Shown here: positions 1 through 8,743 of the stretch, piece after piece
How positions within the stretch are numbered: the stretch's first letter is position 1
How the letters are laid out: each line of letters opens with the position of its first letter
NCBI GenBank assembly: GCA_012520525.1
Contig: JAAYOA010000103.1
Coordinates: 1-61,634 of the forward strand
Length of the DNA: 61,634 bases
Direction of reading: 5' to 3'
Source of the DNA: Clostridiaceae bacterium
GTDB lineage: Bacteria; Bacillota; Clostridia; Saccharofermentanales; Fastidiosipilaceae
Notes under the pieces: generated by a model
The model's database searches: none
What the model saw: the letters and a program-made list of their open reading frames with translations, nothing else
Told to the model about the DNA's origin: nothing
Made by a program: the position numbers and the translations under genes

Positions 1-644
1 CCCTCAATGTCCCCTGACGTTGTCTGCATAGAGAAACGATCAGCCTTACAGTCATACAGTTCCAGATCTCCACTTGTCGACTGGACGTCGATCATCTTTG
101 CCTCGACTTGATTTAGGACTACATCGCCTGAAGAAATGATGGCACTGACCGAACCACAGTTGACGTCTTTGATTTCCAATTCGCCCGATTGGCTGACAAA
201 GTCCACTTCAAAGGAAGACGTGTTTTGGGGCACAAGAATCCGGTACCCATAAAGATGTCTCTGCAACCAATTTCTGCCACTTCTTTCCGCCAGCGGGTTG
301 ACATCATCGGTCAAATAGATTCTGCCGTCCCGCAGCCAATTTTGCTCTTTGTTAATAGTTTCATCCTTTATTTTTTTATAAAAACTAACCTGAAGGACTA
401 CATTGTCTACCTCTTCGCTGCTTTGGACCACCAATTCACTGGAAGACAAATTGAATTCCACCCCCGTCGCCTCACCGGGGGAAAATTCTGCCACGGTCTC
501 AAACTCTCTATTTTTACCTGTAGCGAAGAAGATCGGAAATGATCCTTTTCCGATTGTGGCAAAAGACAGACCCGCTATGATCAATAGGGCGATCGCTCTA
601 ATAAAGTGAGGCAGAGCATTAATTCTTTGATTATTTCGATACAT
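1..644 (-). CDS. DUF4097-type putative adhesin/beta-helix protein (C-terminus cut by window edge)
   Basis: The frame runs open from an ATG at 644 to the left edge, giving 214 residues without a stop. An AAGGGAG ribosome-binding site lies 7 bases upstream. A hydrophobic segment (about residues 15-30, FIRAIALLIIAGLSFATI) is followed by an extracytoplasmic part with short beta-strand repeats such as SQSGELEIKDV, ISSGDVVLNQV and STSGDLELYDC. This [ST]SGDLxL periodicity is typical of DUF4097 proteins. It is the third gene of a PadR-HAAS-DUF4097 set, a common Bacillota arrangement thought to concern envelope stress. The function of DUF4097 is not established, and the C-terminal end is outside the window. 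Confidence 0.8.
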   Translation of the reverse strand, partial: MYRNNQRINALPHFIRAIALLIIAGLSFATIGKGSFPIFFATGKNREFETVAEFSPGEATGVEFNLSSSELVVQSSEEVDNVVLQVSFYKKIKDETINKEQNWLRDGRIYLTDDVNPLAERSGRNWLQRHLYGYRILVPQNTSSFEVDFVSQSGELEIKDVNCGSVSAIISSGDVVLNQVEAKMIDVQSTSGDLELYDCKADRFSMQTTSGDIE

Positions 645-656
645 CGTCTCGCTCCC

Positions 657-1352
657 TTAAAATCTCTCGTTGGTTTTATTTGATCTCACTAAAACGATAA
701 TGCCTTTGACTAGCGCATCCAAAGCTCCGCCGACCAGGAAAATAATCCATGTCAAGTGCCAGGCCCTGGTCAAAAAACTGACTAACAGATAGATGGCAAC
801 GATCAACAGCCAGATGGCTCCACCGAAGACTTGTGTCTTTTTCTCACTCTCTTCATGTTCTTGGCGCCAGGTTTGGAAATCTTGTACAAACTGGGCTGGC
901 GGCGCTTCTTTGTTTTTTCCTCCGTAGAGGGTGTTAGCCAGAATAACCAACGCAGTGGCGATGGCAGCAATGACAAACATCATAACAACACCAGGTTCCG
1001 AAGGAATGGCGACCACCGCGGCCACCGATATGACATAGAGACCTATACCCACCGAAAGAAGAATCGCTCGGCGCTTATTCTTTTGTGCTTGACGTCGGTA
1101 ATAATCTTCCCTAAGATCGGTTTCTCCAGTCTGATATGGAACGGAACGGAGTTCTCTGCTGATTTCCTCAAAGTCTCCCACTGAATTAACAACTTTGCTG
1201 TAGGCAACCTGTTCGCTCATGCCCATATCAATATAATTGGCATATTTGGTCAGCAGACTATCTAATAATTCATATTTTAATGCCTCTGCTTCTCCCGAAG
1301 GCGGGACGTCTGCAAATAGCCCTTCTACATAGAATCTAATCTGTTCCTGCAT
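657..1352 (-). CDS. HAAS (DUF1700-like) domain membrane protein
   Basis: 231 residues. The N-terminal 70 residues form a helical HAAS-like domain (LKYELLDSLLTKYANYI, then GMSEQVAYSKVVNSVGDFEEI). This is followed by a charged linker and about four hydrophobic helices: two at residues 95-145 and two at 175-225. HAAS proteins are normally encoded next to PadR regulators and are thought to form part of a membrane stress-sensing module with DUF4097 proteins. The gene overlaps the end of the PadR gene by 17 bases, which implies translational coupling, and the DUF4097 start lies 12 bases beyond its stop. The biochemical role is unknown. Confidence 0.8.
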   Translation of the reverse strand: MQEQIRFYVEGLFADVPPSGEAEALKYELLDSLLTKYANYIDMGMSEQVAYSKVVNSVGDFEEISRELRSVPYQTGETDLREDYYRRQAQKNKRRAILLSVGIGLYVISVAAVVAIPSEPGVVMMFVIAAIATALVILANTLYGGKNKEAPPAQFVQDFQTWRQEHEESEKKTQVFGGAIWLLIVAIYLLVSFLTRAWHLTWIIFLVGGALDALVKGIIVLVRSNKTNERF

Positions 1353-1686
1353 GATATGTTTCTCCTTTTATTAATCTGAAAATCAGTTTAGCGGTCTCTT
1401 CCCATTCGGCGATCATAACCTCTAATTGGTCACGTCCAGACGGTGTAATTCTGTAATAGCGCCGGCGGGCAGCAGTGTGTTCCGTGCCCCAATACGACTC
1501 AATGTACCCGCACTTTTCTAGACGTCTGAAAGCTGTGTAAAGTGTGGCTTCTTTTATTTCAAAAGCACCATCTGAAATCTCTAAAATCTCTTTGTTGATC
1601 TCATAACCATAGCTATCGGACTTAGCGAGCCGTGCAAGTAAAATTATGTCGGTGTTCCCGCGCAACAGATCTGCTCTAATGCTCAT
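1336..1686 (-). CDS. PadR-family transcriptional regulator
   Basis: 116 residues. A winged helix-turn-helix of PadR type is evident: DIILLARLAKSDSYGYEINKEI, then EATLYTAFRRLEKCGYIESYW and the wing RRRYYRITPSGRDQL. The C-terminal dimerization helix is short, as in PadR subfamily 1. I place the start at the ATG at 1686 (MSIRADLL), because the AAGGAGG ribosome-binding site (1692-1698) lies over the codons that a longer start at 1701 would use. It is the first gene of the minus-strand module and probably represses its own operon through the inverted repeat in its promoter. The inducing signal cannot be read from the sequence. Confidence 0.93.
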   Translation of the reverse strand: MSIRADLLRGNTDIILLARLAKSDSYGYEINKEILEISDGAFEIKEATLYTAFRRLEKCGYIESYWGTEHTAARRRYYRITPSGRDQLEVMIAEWEETAKLIFRLIKGETYHAGTD

Positions 1687-1709
1687 GTCCACCTCCTTCA
1701 TTTATGTAC

Positions 1710-1745
1710 ATTCTAATTTCATATACCTCGCCTGTCAAGGTATAT
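1710..1745 (-). promoter_or_regulatory. Promoter of the PadR operon with overlapping operator
   Basis: Read on the minus strand there is a -35 TTGACA (1733-1738), a 17-base spacer and a -10 TAGAAT (1710-1715). An inverted repeat ATATACCT-N9-AGGTATAT (1721-1745) covers the -35 and the spacer. An operator there would block RNA polymerase, which fits PadR autorepression. A small palindrome, ATGTACAT (1704-1711), sits at the downstream edge of the -10 box. Confidence 0.75.
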
Positions 1746-1970
1746 CATGAATTTAATATTGCCTTAACATAGCCCTTACATAAGCGGCATTTTCTCCTAA
1801 ATCTACCCACTCATTGTCGTTTAAAAGTATAATTTCGCGGTTTTTTGAACGAACAATTTGACCTACTATTTATTTTTGTAAAAAAATCGGTTGCATATTG
1901 CTGTCTAACGGTCTGCTATTTCGCTCTTTCTTTTTTCAAGTAAAACAGGTAATATGTAGCTAATTAGTTT

Positions 1971-2001
1971 GGTTAGCTGTAGCTAACCCGTGAGATATAA
2001 A
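1971..2001 (+). promoter_or_regulatory. Palindromic operator and putative -10 of the araC-type gene
   Basis: The sequence GGTTAGCTGTAGCTAACC (1971-1988) is a perfect palindrome of the form GGTTAG-N6-CTAACC. It sits where the -35 would be for a TATAAA (1996-2001) -10 box. The same palindrome occurs before the ABC transporter genes at 3236-3253. No other feature is evident between 1746 and 1970, which is AT-rich spacer. Confidence 0.65.
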
Positions 2002-2047
2002 ATGACTTATTGTCTAAGGACACTGAACAATTAAGGATTTCGTTTTA

Positions 2048-2992
2048 ATGGCATACAATGACATCAGACCGTTTTATAGCCACTGTTTTGAAACAGTTAT
2101 TCAAGATGAACATCATACCGTCCTCCGCGTCCTGCCGGAGTTTGGAGCGGGACAAATCATCATCTTTCCCATCTTGCCTGGGATGTTATTTTACAATGCC
2201 CACTATTGGCTTAAACCCGTCACGGGACTTCAGGTGGGCATCAATTATAATGATATGTATTTGGTACATTACGTCTTGTCGGGCTCAGCATACACTCGCA
2301 GTGAGGACGGGCTGGTGGCTCGCATTCATGCCGGCGACTGTCTCTGTTATTCCGGTGATTTTCACTTTGCCGAGGGAGGTACATCCGCAGATTCCATCAA
2401 TTGCCTCTCATTTTATTTGGATCGCACCGCAGTTCATCAGTCCCTGAGGGAACATTATCAACTTTCAGATGAAGAGATGGCGGGTTACCGGGATACATTT
2501 ATGACCGAGAAGAAAATGGTGTTGATAGCCGCCGATCACGCTGTGATTGAACGGAATGCTCGACTCCTCGAATACATAGAGAACTGTGACATTCTAAAAA
2601 TCAAAGCTGCCACCTTGGACTTATTGATGCTATATGGCGAATTATTCAATCAATATAAAGGCAAGAATGACCGCTTCTACCCCAAGGATATTGTGCAAAA
2701 AATTGAGGCAATTGCTCAGCACATGGCTGCCTATCCTGATCAGAAGGACACCCTTGACGATCTAGCTGAACAATTTAATATCAATAAGACCTATATCAAA
2801 ACTATTTTTAAAGACATCTATGGTCTACCCCCTATGCGCTATTGGCGGTCGCTGCGAATGGCAGAGGCAAAGTCATTGCTGGAGGCAGGCACCCCTGTCT
2901 TGGATACAGCCCTCGCCGTGGGATATGACAATCCCTCCAAGTTCGCCCAAGTCTTTCGGAAACACTACGGCTGTCTGCCCTCCAAAGTATGA
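2048..2992 (+). CDS. AraC-family transcriptional regulator
   Basis: 314 residues. The N-terminal half contains a cupin-like sensor region (YLVHYVLSGSAYTRSEDGLVARIHAGDCLCYSG, about residues 75-108). The C-terminal 100 residues carry the two AraC helix-turn-helix units: TLDDLAEQFNINKTYIKTIF (about 237-256), then PVLDTALAVGYDNPSKFAQVFR. AAGGA at 2033-2037 lies 10 bases before the ATG. It precedes two half-ABC exporters on the same strand and shares an unusual palindrome with them, so it is very likely their regulator. Analogous AraC-plus-two-ABC sets (YbtA/YbtP/YbtQ-like) handle siderophores. The substrate here is not determinable. Confidence 0.92.
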   Translation: MAYNDIRPFYSHCFETVIQDEHHTVLRVLPEFGAGQIIIFPILPGMLFYNAHYWLKPVTGLQVGINYNDMYLVHYVLSGSAYTRSEDGLVARIHAGDCLCYSGDFHFAEGGTSADSINCLSFYLDRTAVHQSLREHYQLSDEEMAGYRDTFMTEKKMVLIAADHAVIERNARLLEYIENCDILKIKAATLDLLMLYGELFNQYKGKNDRFYPKDIVQKIEAIAQHMAAYPDQKDTLDDLAEQFNINKTYIKTIFKDIYGLPPMRYWRSLRMAEAKSLLEAGTPVLDTALAVGYDNPSKFAQVFRKHYGCLPSKV

Positions 2993-3235
2993 AACCAAGG
3001 TTATCGCTAAGGCGAAGATTGCGATCAAAGCTGGGACTAAAACTAAAGCTGTTATCGAAGCATTAGTCAAAGGCACCACCCGACTGTCTGTATTGCCATT
3101 AATGTGCCTAATTCATTTGAGTTCACCAAAGGAAAGCTTTTAAATTTTATTTTACCTTTTGGAGCTAATTTTATTTATAGCTGTCAAACAAAGGCAGGAG
3201 AACAGCGACCGATTGGGCTATTTTATTTCCGTCCG
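2993..3235. other. Spacer between the regulator and ABC genes
   Basis: I see no convincing gene here. Short frames on both strands are read-through of the araC-type coding region. No clear terminator hairpin was found after the regulator stop, so some read-through into the ABC genes is possible. The operator and promoter for the ABC pair follow immediately. Confidence 0.5.
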
Positions 3236-3267
3236 GGTTAGATCAGGCTAACCAGATGGCGTATAAC
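3236..3267 (+). promoter_or_regulatory. Palindromic operator and putative -10 of the ABC exporter operon
   Basis: GGTTAG (3236-3241), 6 bases, CTAACC (3248-3253), followed by TATAAC (3262-3267). The palindrome has the same half-sites, the same 6-base spacer and, within one base, the same distance to the -10 as the one before the AraC-type gene. No -35 consensus is present; the palindrome occupies that place. Confidence 0.65.
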
Positions 3268-3295
3268 TTCTATATAAAGATATGGAGGTTAGCCC

Positions 3296-5053
3296 ATGAG
3301 TGCTTATTTTAAAATCATTACATTTGCTCGTAACAGCAAAATAAAATTCATTTTTTCCGTTACTTTTCTCGCCATCGCCGTCCTCTGCGGCATAATGCCA
3401 TTTTACTTTTTATCCAAAATTCTAGTTACCATGCTGCAGACCCAGACTTTTGCAGCCAACCTAATTATTCAAACTGGATTGGGTATCGCCATCGGTTTTA
3501 TTTTGAAACACGCCACCTACGCCTTGGGCTTACACTTGTCTCACAATGTTGCCTACAATGCTTTAGCAAATATGCGACGTCAAATGTCCGACAAAATCAT
3601 GAAGGTCTCTCTAGGCACCATCGAAGCTGAAGGGCAGGGCGGTCTCAAGAAACTTTTTGTCGAAGGCATTGAGGATATGGAACTGATTCTGGCCCACGGG
3701 GCACCCGAAGGCATAGCAAACACCTTAGGTGTGATAATTTTGCTGATCACCCTCTTTGCTATAGATTGGCGACTAGGTCTCGTCTTGCTTATGACTGTCG
3801 TAATAGGATTTTTCATTCTAACTGGTACCATCAAAAAGGGCTATGCGTTGATCAGACCTTATTATGCAGCCGCCGCACAGATGAATGATACATTAATCGA
3901 TTACATCAACGGTATGGACGTGGTCAAAGTCTTTAACCGCACCCACGGCACATTCGAAAAATTCGTCAACGCCGTGACCTATTACCGGGACTTTACGTTT
4001 AAGTGGACGGAGGCATCCATCAAAGGAATGACCGCCTACATCAGTATCTTTACCACACCCCTCATCCTCATGTTACCCGTCGGACTGATCCTCATATTCA
4101 ATCAAATCATCACCATAGACGCCTTTGTCTTTGCCTGTCTCGTTGCCATGAGCATAGGCACGTCGCTAACTCGCATGGTAACTTTTTTTCCGAGTGTAGC
4201 CCAAATTTCCGAAAAGAGTCGGCGCATCTTTAGGTTCCTTGACCTGCCTGAATTAAAAACACCGTCCCAACCGCGCCGTCCCGAAACCTTCGATGTCTCG
4301 TTCGACGACGTCCACTTCAAATATAACCCTGAAGCCAGGGAAGAAACCATCGACGGGGTCAGTTTCACCACGCCCAACAACACCATCACAGCCCTGGTCG
4401 GCGAATCAGGTTCAGGCAAGTCTACTTTGGTCAAACTGCTCCTCCGCTTTTGGGACTATGATGTCGGTGAAATCCGCATCGGCGGTATACCGATCAAAGA
4501 AATAAACATCCCCGAACTCATGAAAATAACCTCCTACGTCTCCCAAGACAACTATCTATTTAACATGACGATCCGGGAAAACCTACTCATCGGCAACCCA
4601 GATGCCACCGAAGAACAGTTAATTGCAGCCCTCAAAGCTGCCAACGCCTACGACTTCGTCATGCACGAACAGCAGGGACTGGATACGTTGACCGGACCCG
4701 GCGGCGCCAAACTTTCCGGCGGCGAAATCCAGCGCATTGCCATCGCCAGAGCCATTCTTAAGAACGCTCCCATCCTTATTTTGGACGAGGCAACATCTTT
4801 CACCGATCCCGAGAACGAAGAGTTGATTCAAGCAGGACTGAATCGCCTCATGGGCGGCAAAACTGTCTTCGTCATCGCCCACCGCCTTTCAACGATCGAG
4901 CGGTGCGACCAAATCGTTCTGCTAGACGAGGGCAAAGTGGTCGGTCTTGGCACCCATGATCAGCTGATTGCCACAAGCCCCCTTTATAAACAGCTGTATA
5001 GCCTCAGCACACGCAGCCTCAATTGGGAAATAGGAGGTCAAAACCATGTTTAA
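3296..5053 (+). CDS. ABC exporter half-transporter (membrane + ATPase), first of a pair
   Basis: 585 residues. Membrane domain with about six helices (residues 15-330), then an ATPase domain: Walker A GESGSGKST (about 368-376), Q-loop YVSQDNYLFN, signature LSGGEIQRIA (about 471), Walker B ILILDEATS (about 494) and H-loop IAHRLST (about 527). All catalytic residues are intact. GGAGG lies 7 bases before the ATG. The next gene overlaps by 8 bases, so the two half-transporters are probably made in equal amounts and form a heterodimer. The family includes YbtP/YbtQ- and IrtA/IrtB-like siderophore systems as well as drug exporters, and direction and cargo are not known here. Confidence 0.93.
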   Translation: MSAYFKIITFARNSKIKFIFSVTFLAIAVLCGIMPFYFLSKILVTMLQTQTFAANLIIQTGLGIAIGFILKHATYALGLHLSHNVAYNALANMRRQMSDKIMKVSLGTIEAEGQGGLKKLFVEGIEDMELILAHGAPEGIANTLGVIILLITLFAIDWRLGLVLLMTVVIGFFILTGTIKKGYALIRPYYAAAAQMNDTLIDYINGMDVVKVFNRTHGTFEKFVNAVTYYRDFTFKWTEASIKGMTAYISIFTTPLILMLPVGLILIFNQIITIDAFVFACLVAMSIGTSLTRMVTFFPSVAQISEKSRRIFRFLDLPELKTPSQPRRPETFDVSFDDVHFKYNPEAREETIDGVSFTTPNNTITALVGESGSGKSTLVKLLLRFWDYDVGEIRIGGIPIKEINIPELMKITSYVSQDNYLFNMTIRENLLIGNPDATEEQLIAALKAANAYDFVMHEQQGLDTLTGPGGAKLSGGEIQRIAIARAILKNAPILILDEATSFTDPENEELIQAGLNRLMGGKTVFVIAHRLSTIERCDQIVLLDEGKVVGLGTHDQLIATSPLYKQLYSLSTRSLNWEIGGQNHV

Positions 5054-6794
5054 ATTTTTAAAAATATACGCAGACTTCGCCCACAATCATCGCAGTCGCT
5101 TTATCAAAAGTTTAATTTTCAGCTTCCTGCAAGTCGGCATGATGAACTTTCCGCTTTTGATTTTTGTCTACAGTCTCGACCTCATCCGCCGACAGGCTCT
5201 TAATCCAGCGACCATCATAAAAGTCACCGCCATTCTAATTGGCGTGTTCATTTTGCGGATCATTTTTCTGCATCTTTTTCACAGATACCAAACATTTGTC
5301 AGCTACGACATTGGCAGGGACGAGCGGGTCAAGATCGGTGACCACTTCCGCCGTCTACCTTTGGGCTTCTTTAGCGAAGGAAACTTGGGTAGGGTCTCCG
5401 CTGTCTTAAGTCAGGATCTTAATTTTTTTGAAGAACATTCTATGAACAGCGTGGCAGAGCTTATCAATGCCATATCCATGCTTCTGATTGGACATATTTT
5501 CCTCTTGTTCCTTGACGTGCGCCTGGCCCTCTGTTCTATAGCGATTTGCCTGATCGGCATGGCTGCATTTAAATGGATTTTAAATATGTGCATGGAGGAA
5601 TCTGCCCTGCGACAAAAACAGCACCAGAGTCTGACGACAAGTTTTCTTGAGTTTTTGTTGGGCATCAGCATCGTCAAAGCTTTTCCCCACAACAACCGCA
5701 TCATTGAACGCCTGCAGCAGACAATCAGCAAGACCAAGGATCAGTCCATCCACTATGAAGTACGCTTGTCTTTGCCTGTCATTATATACAGGTGTGTATT
5801 CGCCATCGGTTCTGGATTATTGACCTATCTGGCAATGAATTTCTTCGCAGTGGGGGAGCTTTCATTTTTCTACGCAGTGGGTGTAGCGGTATTTGCCTTT
5901 TATATCTATCTGCCTCTGGAAGCTCTGTCCTCCACCGCTGCCATGATCGGCATTGTACAAGCAAATATCGACCGCTTCAAGGATCTGATCGAGACGCCTG
6001 TCATCGACGCAGACGGCAAAGAGATCACCGTGGAAAATCACGATGTGGAATTTGACGATGTGAGTTTTGCTTATGAGAAACGTCAAGGTGTACTCCACAA
6101 CATAAATGCCACATTCCCCCAGGGTACAATGACCGCCTTGGTCGGACCATCGGGTTCTGGCAAGAGTACCATGGCCAACTTGATCATGCGCTTTTGGGAT
6201 ACCGATAGTGGTTCGATCAGGTTAGGCGGTCACCCTCTCAAAGAAATGACCTGTGACAGTGTGCTGAATGAAATGGCTGCGGTTTTCCAGAGAGTCTATT
6301 TATTTAACGATACCATTCGCAATAACATTCTTTTCGGCGATCCTGAAGCTACAGAAGAAGAAATGATCGCCGCTGCCAAGGTCGCCGCTTGTCACAACTT
6401 TATTATGCAGCTGCCCGAAGGTTATGACACCCCAATCTCAGCCGGTGGCACCAGTCTTTCCGGCGGTGAAAAGCAGCGCATCTCCATCGCCCGGGCGATC
6501 CTCAAAGACGCACCTATTGTTATTCTCGACGAAGCCACTTCGGCAATGGATCCGGACAATGAGCATCACATCCAAGCTGCACTGAATGCCTTAATTAAGG
6601 ATAAAACGGTGGTCGTCATCGCCCACCGCTTGCACACCATTGTTCAGGCGGATCAGATCCTCGTCCTCGACCAGGGCAAAATAGTAGAGCGGGGACGCCA
6701 CGATGAGTTACTTGCTAATGAAGGACTGTATAAACATCTGTGGCAAAAGCGACAACTGGCTTCGTCCTGGCAGATTGGCAAAGATATGACATAA
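5046..6794 (+). CDS. ABC exporter half-transporter, second of a pair
   Basis: 582 residues. Six-helix membrane domain (about 15-315) and a complete ATPase domain: Walker A GPSGSGKST (about 367), Q-loop AVFQRVYLFND, signature LSGGEKQRIS (about 470), Walker B IVILDEATS and H-loop IAHRLHT. The start overlaps the end of the first half-transporter by 8 bases and is preceded by AGGAGG. Both ATP sites look functional, unlike many heterodimeric exporters in which one is degenerate. Together with the upstream AraC-type gene it forms a compact regulator-transporter cassette, probably for a small chelator, peptide or toxic compound. Confidence 0.93.
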   Translation: MFKFLKIYADFAHNHRSRFIKSLIFSFLQVGMMNFPLLIFVYSLDLIRRQALNPATIIKVTAILIGVFILRIIFLHLFHRYQTFVSYDIGRDERVKIGDHFRRLPLGFFSEGNLGRVSAVLSQDLNFFEEHSMNSVAELINAISMLLIGHIFLLFLDVRLALCSIAICLIGMAAFKWILNMCMEESALRQKQHQSLTTSFLEFLLGISIVKAFPHNNRIIERLQQTISKTKDQSIHYEVRLSLPVIIYRCVFAIGSGLLTYLAMNFFAVGELSFFYAVGVAVFAFYIYLPLEALSSTAAMIGIVQANIDRFKDLIETPVIDADGKEITVENHDVEFDDVSFAYEKRQGVLHNINATFPQGTMTALVGPSGSGKSTMANLIMRFWDTDSGSIRLGGHPLKEMTCDSVLNEMAAVFQRVYLFNDTIRNNILFGDPEATEEEMIAAAKVAACHNFIMQLPEGYDTPISAGGTSLSGGEKQRISIARAILKDAPIVILDEATSAMDPDNEHHIQAALNALIKDKTVVVIAHRLHTIVQADQILVLDQGKIVERGRHDELLANEGLYKHLWQKRQLASSWQIGKDMT

Positions 6795-6854
6795 GGGATC
6801 ATAAATGTGGTCGTCACAGGAAGATGGTGTGTCAATCAATTTGACACAATATGA

Positions 6855-6913
6855 AAAGCCGCCGGTTGATAATCTTTTTGCTAACAGCTCCTAGATCGTT
6901 AACCGACGGCCTT
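6855..6913 (-). terminator. Probable terminator of the oxidoreductase gene
   Basis: Read on the minus strand, AAGGCCGTCGGTT pairs with AACCGGCGGCTTT over 13 bp with two G-U wobbles, and the right arm ends in a T tract. The loop is about 33 bases. On the plus strand the wobbles become A-C mismatches, so it works better for the minus-strand gene that ends at 7052 than for the ABC operon. Confidence 0.6.
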
Positions 6914-7051
6914 ATTATTTGTTGTAATTAAAGTTTAAATTTTAATTGGACATGATATCGTACCTGCGCAAACATTAGCAAATGATCCTCGGTAACTTTG
7001 CACAAAGCAAGAATAACTTCTGTATCCTATCCAGAGCAATATATTTTGTCG

Positions 7052-8062
7052 CTATTTAAACTTGATTCCCCATTCGCGGAACAGTTGATCAACTTGTGTC
7101 ATAAGCTGGACGGAATCTGTCCCCAGCATATCTTCACATTCGGTGAGACCGGCTTCAATGGCCTTCTTTACTGCCATCGCCTCAAACTCAAATCCATTGC
7201 AGATGTCTTCTGCCGTGAATGTTTCCACCACCCATGGCTCATCCTCTTCCTCGCCCAGAGCATAGATCTCTGCTCGCTCGGGATGGATAAAGCTGGGCAC
7301 AACAATTATGCCTTCACTGCCATAAATCCGCGCAACGTTGTCATATTTTTGGATCACCGAAGCGCCGGTTTTGGCTAATTTGCCGTCTGCATAACTAGCC
7401 ATAGTCACCATATCCAGGTCGACGCCACTTTGGGGATCTAAATTAGCATAGCCCGCAAGTTGATCCGGCTGTTGGTCCAAGTAGAAAGCTGCCATAGATA
7501 GGGGATAAATGCCCACATCTAAAAGAGCGCCGCCGCCCAACTCTAAATTATACAGGCGCAGATCATTTTCCGGGTCCCCGACAAAACCGTAATTCGCTTC
7601 AAACATATTGATCTCGCCGATGCGACCCGAGCGAATCCATTCTTTTACTTTTTGATTGACAGGGTGAAAGCGACACCACATACCTTCCATGAAGAAAAGT
7701 TCTTTTTCCTTGGCCAGGTCTACCATTTCTTTGGCTTCGGCGGCGTTCATCGCGATCGGTTTTTCCACGAGAACATGTTTGCCCGCGGCGAAAGCAACTT
7801 TTGCACAGGCCAGGTGCTGAGGATGAATAGTGGCGATATAGACGATGTCCACGTCCTCCCGGCTAGCCAATTCCTCATAGGAACCACAGGCGACGGCATC
7901 CGGAATCTTCTGTTGCTCTATAAAGTCAGCCGCTCGCTCTCTGCTGCGACTGCCGACGGCTGTAATCCTGTGGTCATCGAGTGCCAATAAGGCCTGACTG
8001 AACATCTTGGCAATATTGCCTGCTCCCATAATGCCCCAACGCAAAACGGTCTGATTGGACAT
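7052..8062 (-). CDS. Gfo/Idh/MocA-family NAD(P)-dependent oxidoreductase
   Basis: 336 residues from the ATG at 8062 (MSNQTVLRW), chosen because GAGGAGG lies 6 bases upstream; the frame extends 9 codons further without a ribosome-binding site. The N-terminal Rossmann motif WGIMGAGNIAKMF, the family EKP signature (GKHVLVEKPIAMN, about residues 88-100) and the GGGALLDVGIYPL segment (about 178) are present. This family oxidizes or reduces sugars, inositols and dihydrodiols. The sequence resembles trans-1,2-dihydrobenzene-1,2-diol dehydrogenase-like members, but the substrate cannot be assigned. It is monocistronic, facing the ABC genes. Confidence 0.9.
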   Translation of the reverse strand: MSNQTVLRWGIMGAGNIAKMFSQALLALDDHRITAVGSRSRERAADFIEQQKIPDAVACGSYEELASREDVDIVYIATIHPQHLACAKVAFAAGKHVLVEKPIAMNAAEAKEMVDLAKEKELFFMEGMWCRFHPVNQKVKEWIRSGRIGEINMFEANYGFVGDPENDLRLYNLELGGGALLDVGIYPLSMAAFYLDQQPDQLAGYANLDPQSGVDLDMVTMASYADGKLAKTGASVIQKYDNVARIYGSEGIIVVPSFIHPERAEIYALGEEEDEPWVVETFTAEDICNGFEFEAMAVKKAIEAGLTECEDMLGTDSVQLMTQVDQLFREWGIKFK

Positions 8063-8743
8063 GAATAACCTCCTCATATCATGGTTCATCCTATCACTTT
8101 GAACATATTATGCTTCTATACCATCGTCCTAGAACGACTGACGGAAAATGATATTTTACAACATCACACCGCAAAGTTGTTCCACTCGGTACATCCTGCG
8201 CCTTATTTTAGAAAACGAATATATCTGCAACTGATCATGTATAAAAATGAATTTCAACAGCAAATATTTCAATTAATGCAAGCACATTGCTAGTATTATA
8301 GCTTATTTCATAGATATAAGGAAAAATCAGTCTTTATAATTCTTCGTAGGTCAAATGTATAAAAAATTGACACACTTTAAATAAATAACTGCTCTCGAAA
8401 ACAACTTAATCGAGCGGCTAAAAGCATCTTTTAAACCCACTTTGATTTACTAAACCTCAGTTCTAGCACCTGCACAAACAATGACTTTTGTAAACAGTCT
8501 GTTAAAACTACTTCCAAAAGTAAGCATTCGCTAACTTAATATAATTTAAACATATAATTTATATTAATAGTAGTTGCAGGTCATATTCATATAATTATAA
8601 TAGGCTTATAAGCAATTTCATTTGCCACACGATTAATACTGTATGGATAACCATTCACCACTCTCCATACTATAAATTTTATTGCGGCAAATCCTTGGGT
8701 AAACAGCTTATATCTGAACTACAACAATCCTAGGAGGTAGAGC
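8063..8743. other. AT-rich intergenic region before the flavodiiron gene
   Basis: I find no convincing gene. The last part contains an inverted repeat GTATGG (8641-8646) / CCATAC (8665-8670) directly followed by TATAAA (8671-8676), a possible operator and -10 for the flavodiiron operon 68 bases downstream. The rest is AT-rich with no other recognised element. Confidence 0.5.

Noticed and set aside
2873-3079. Minus-strand frame with a hydrophobic segment at the end of the AraC-type gene
   Set aside because: Mostly antisense to the regulator's helix-turn-helix region, with no ribosome-binding site.
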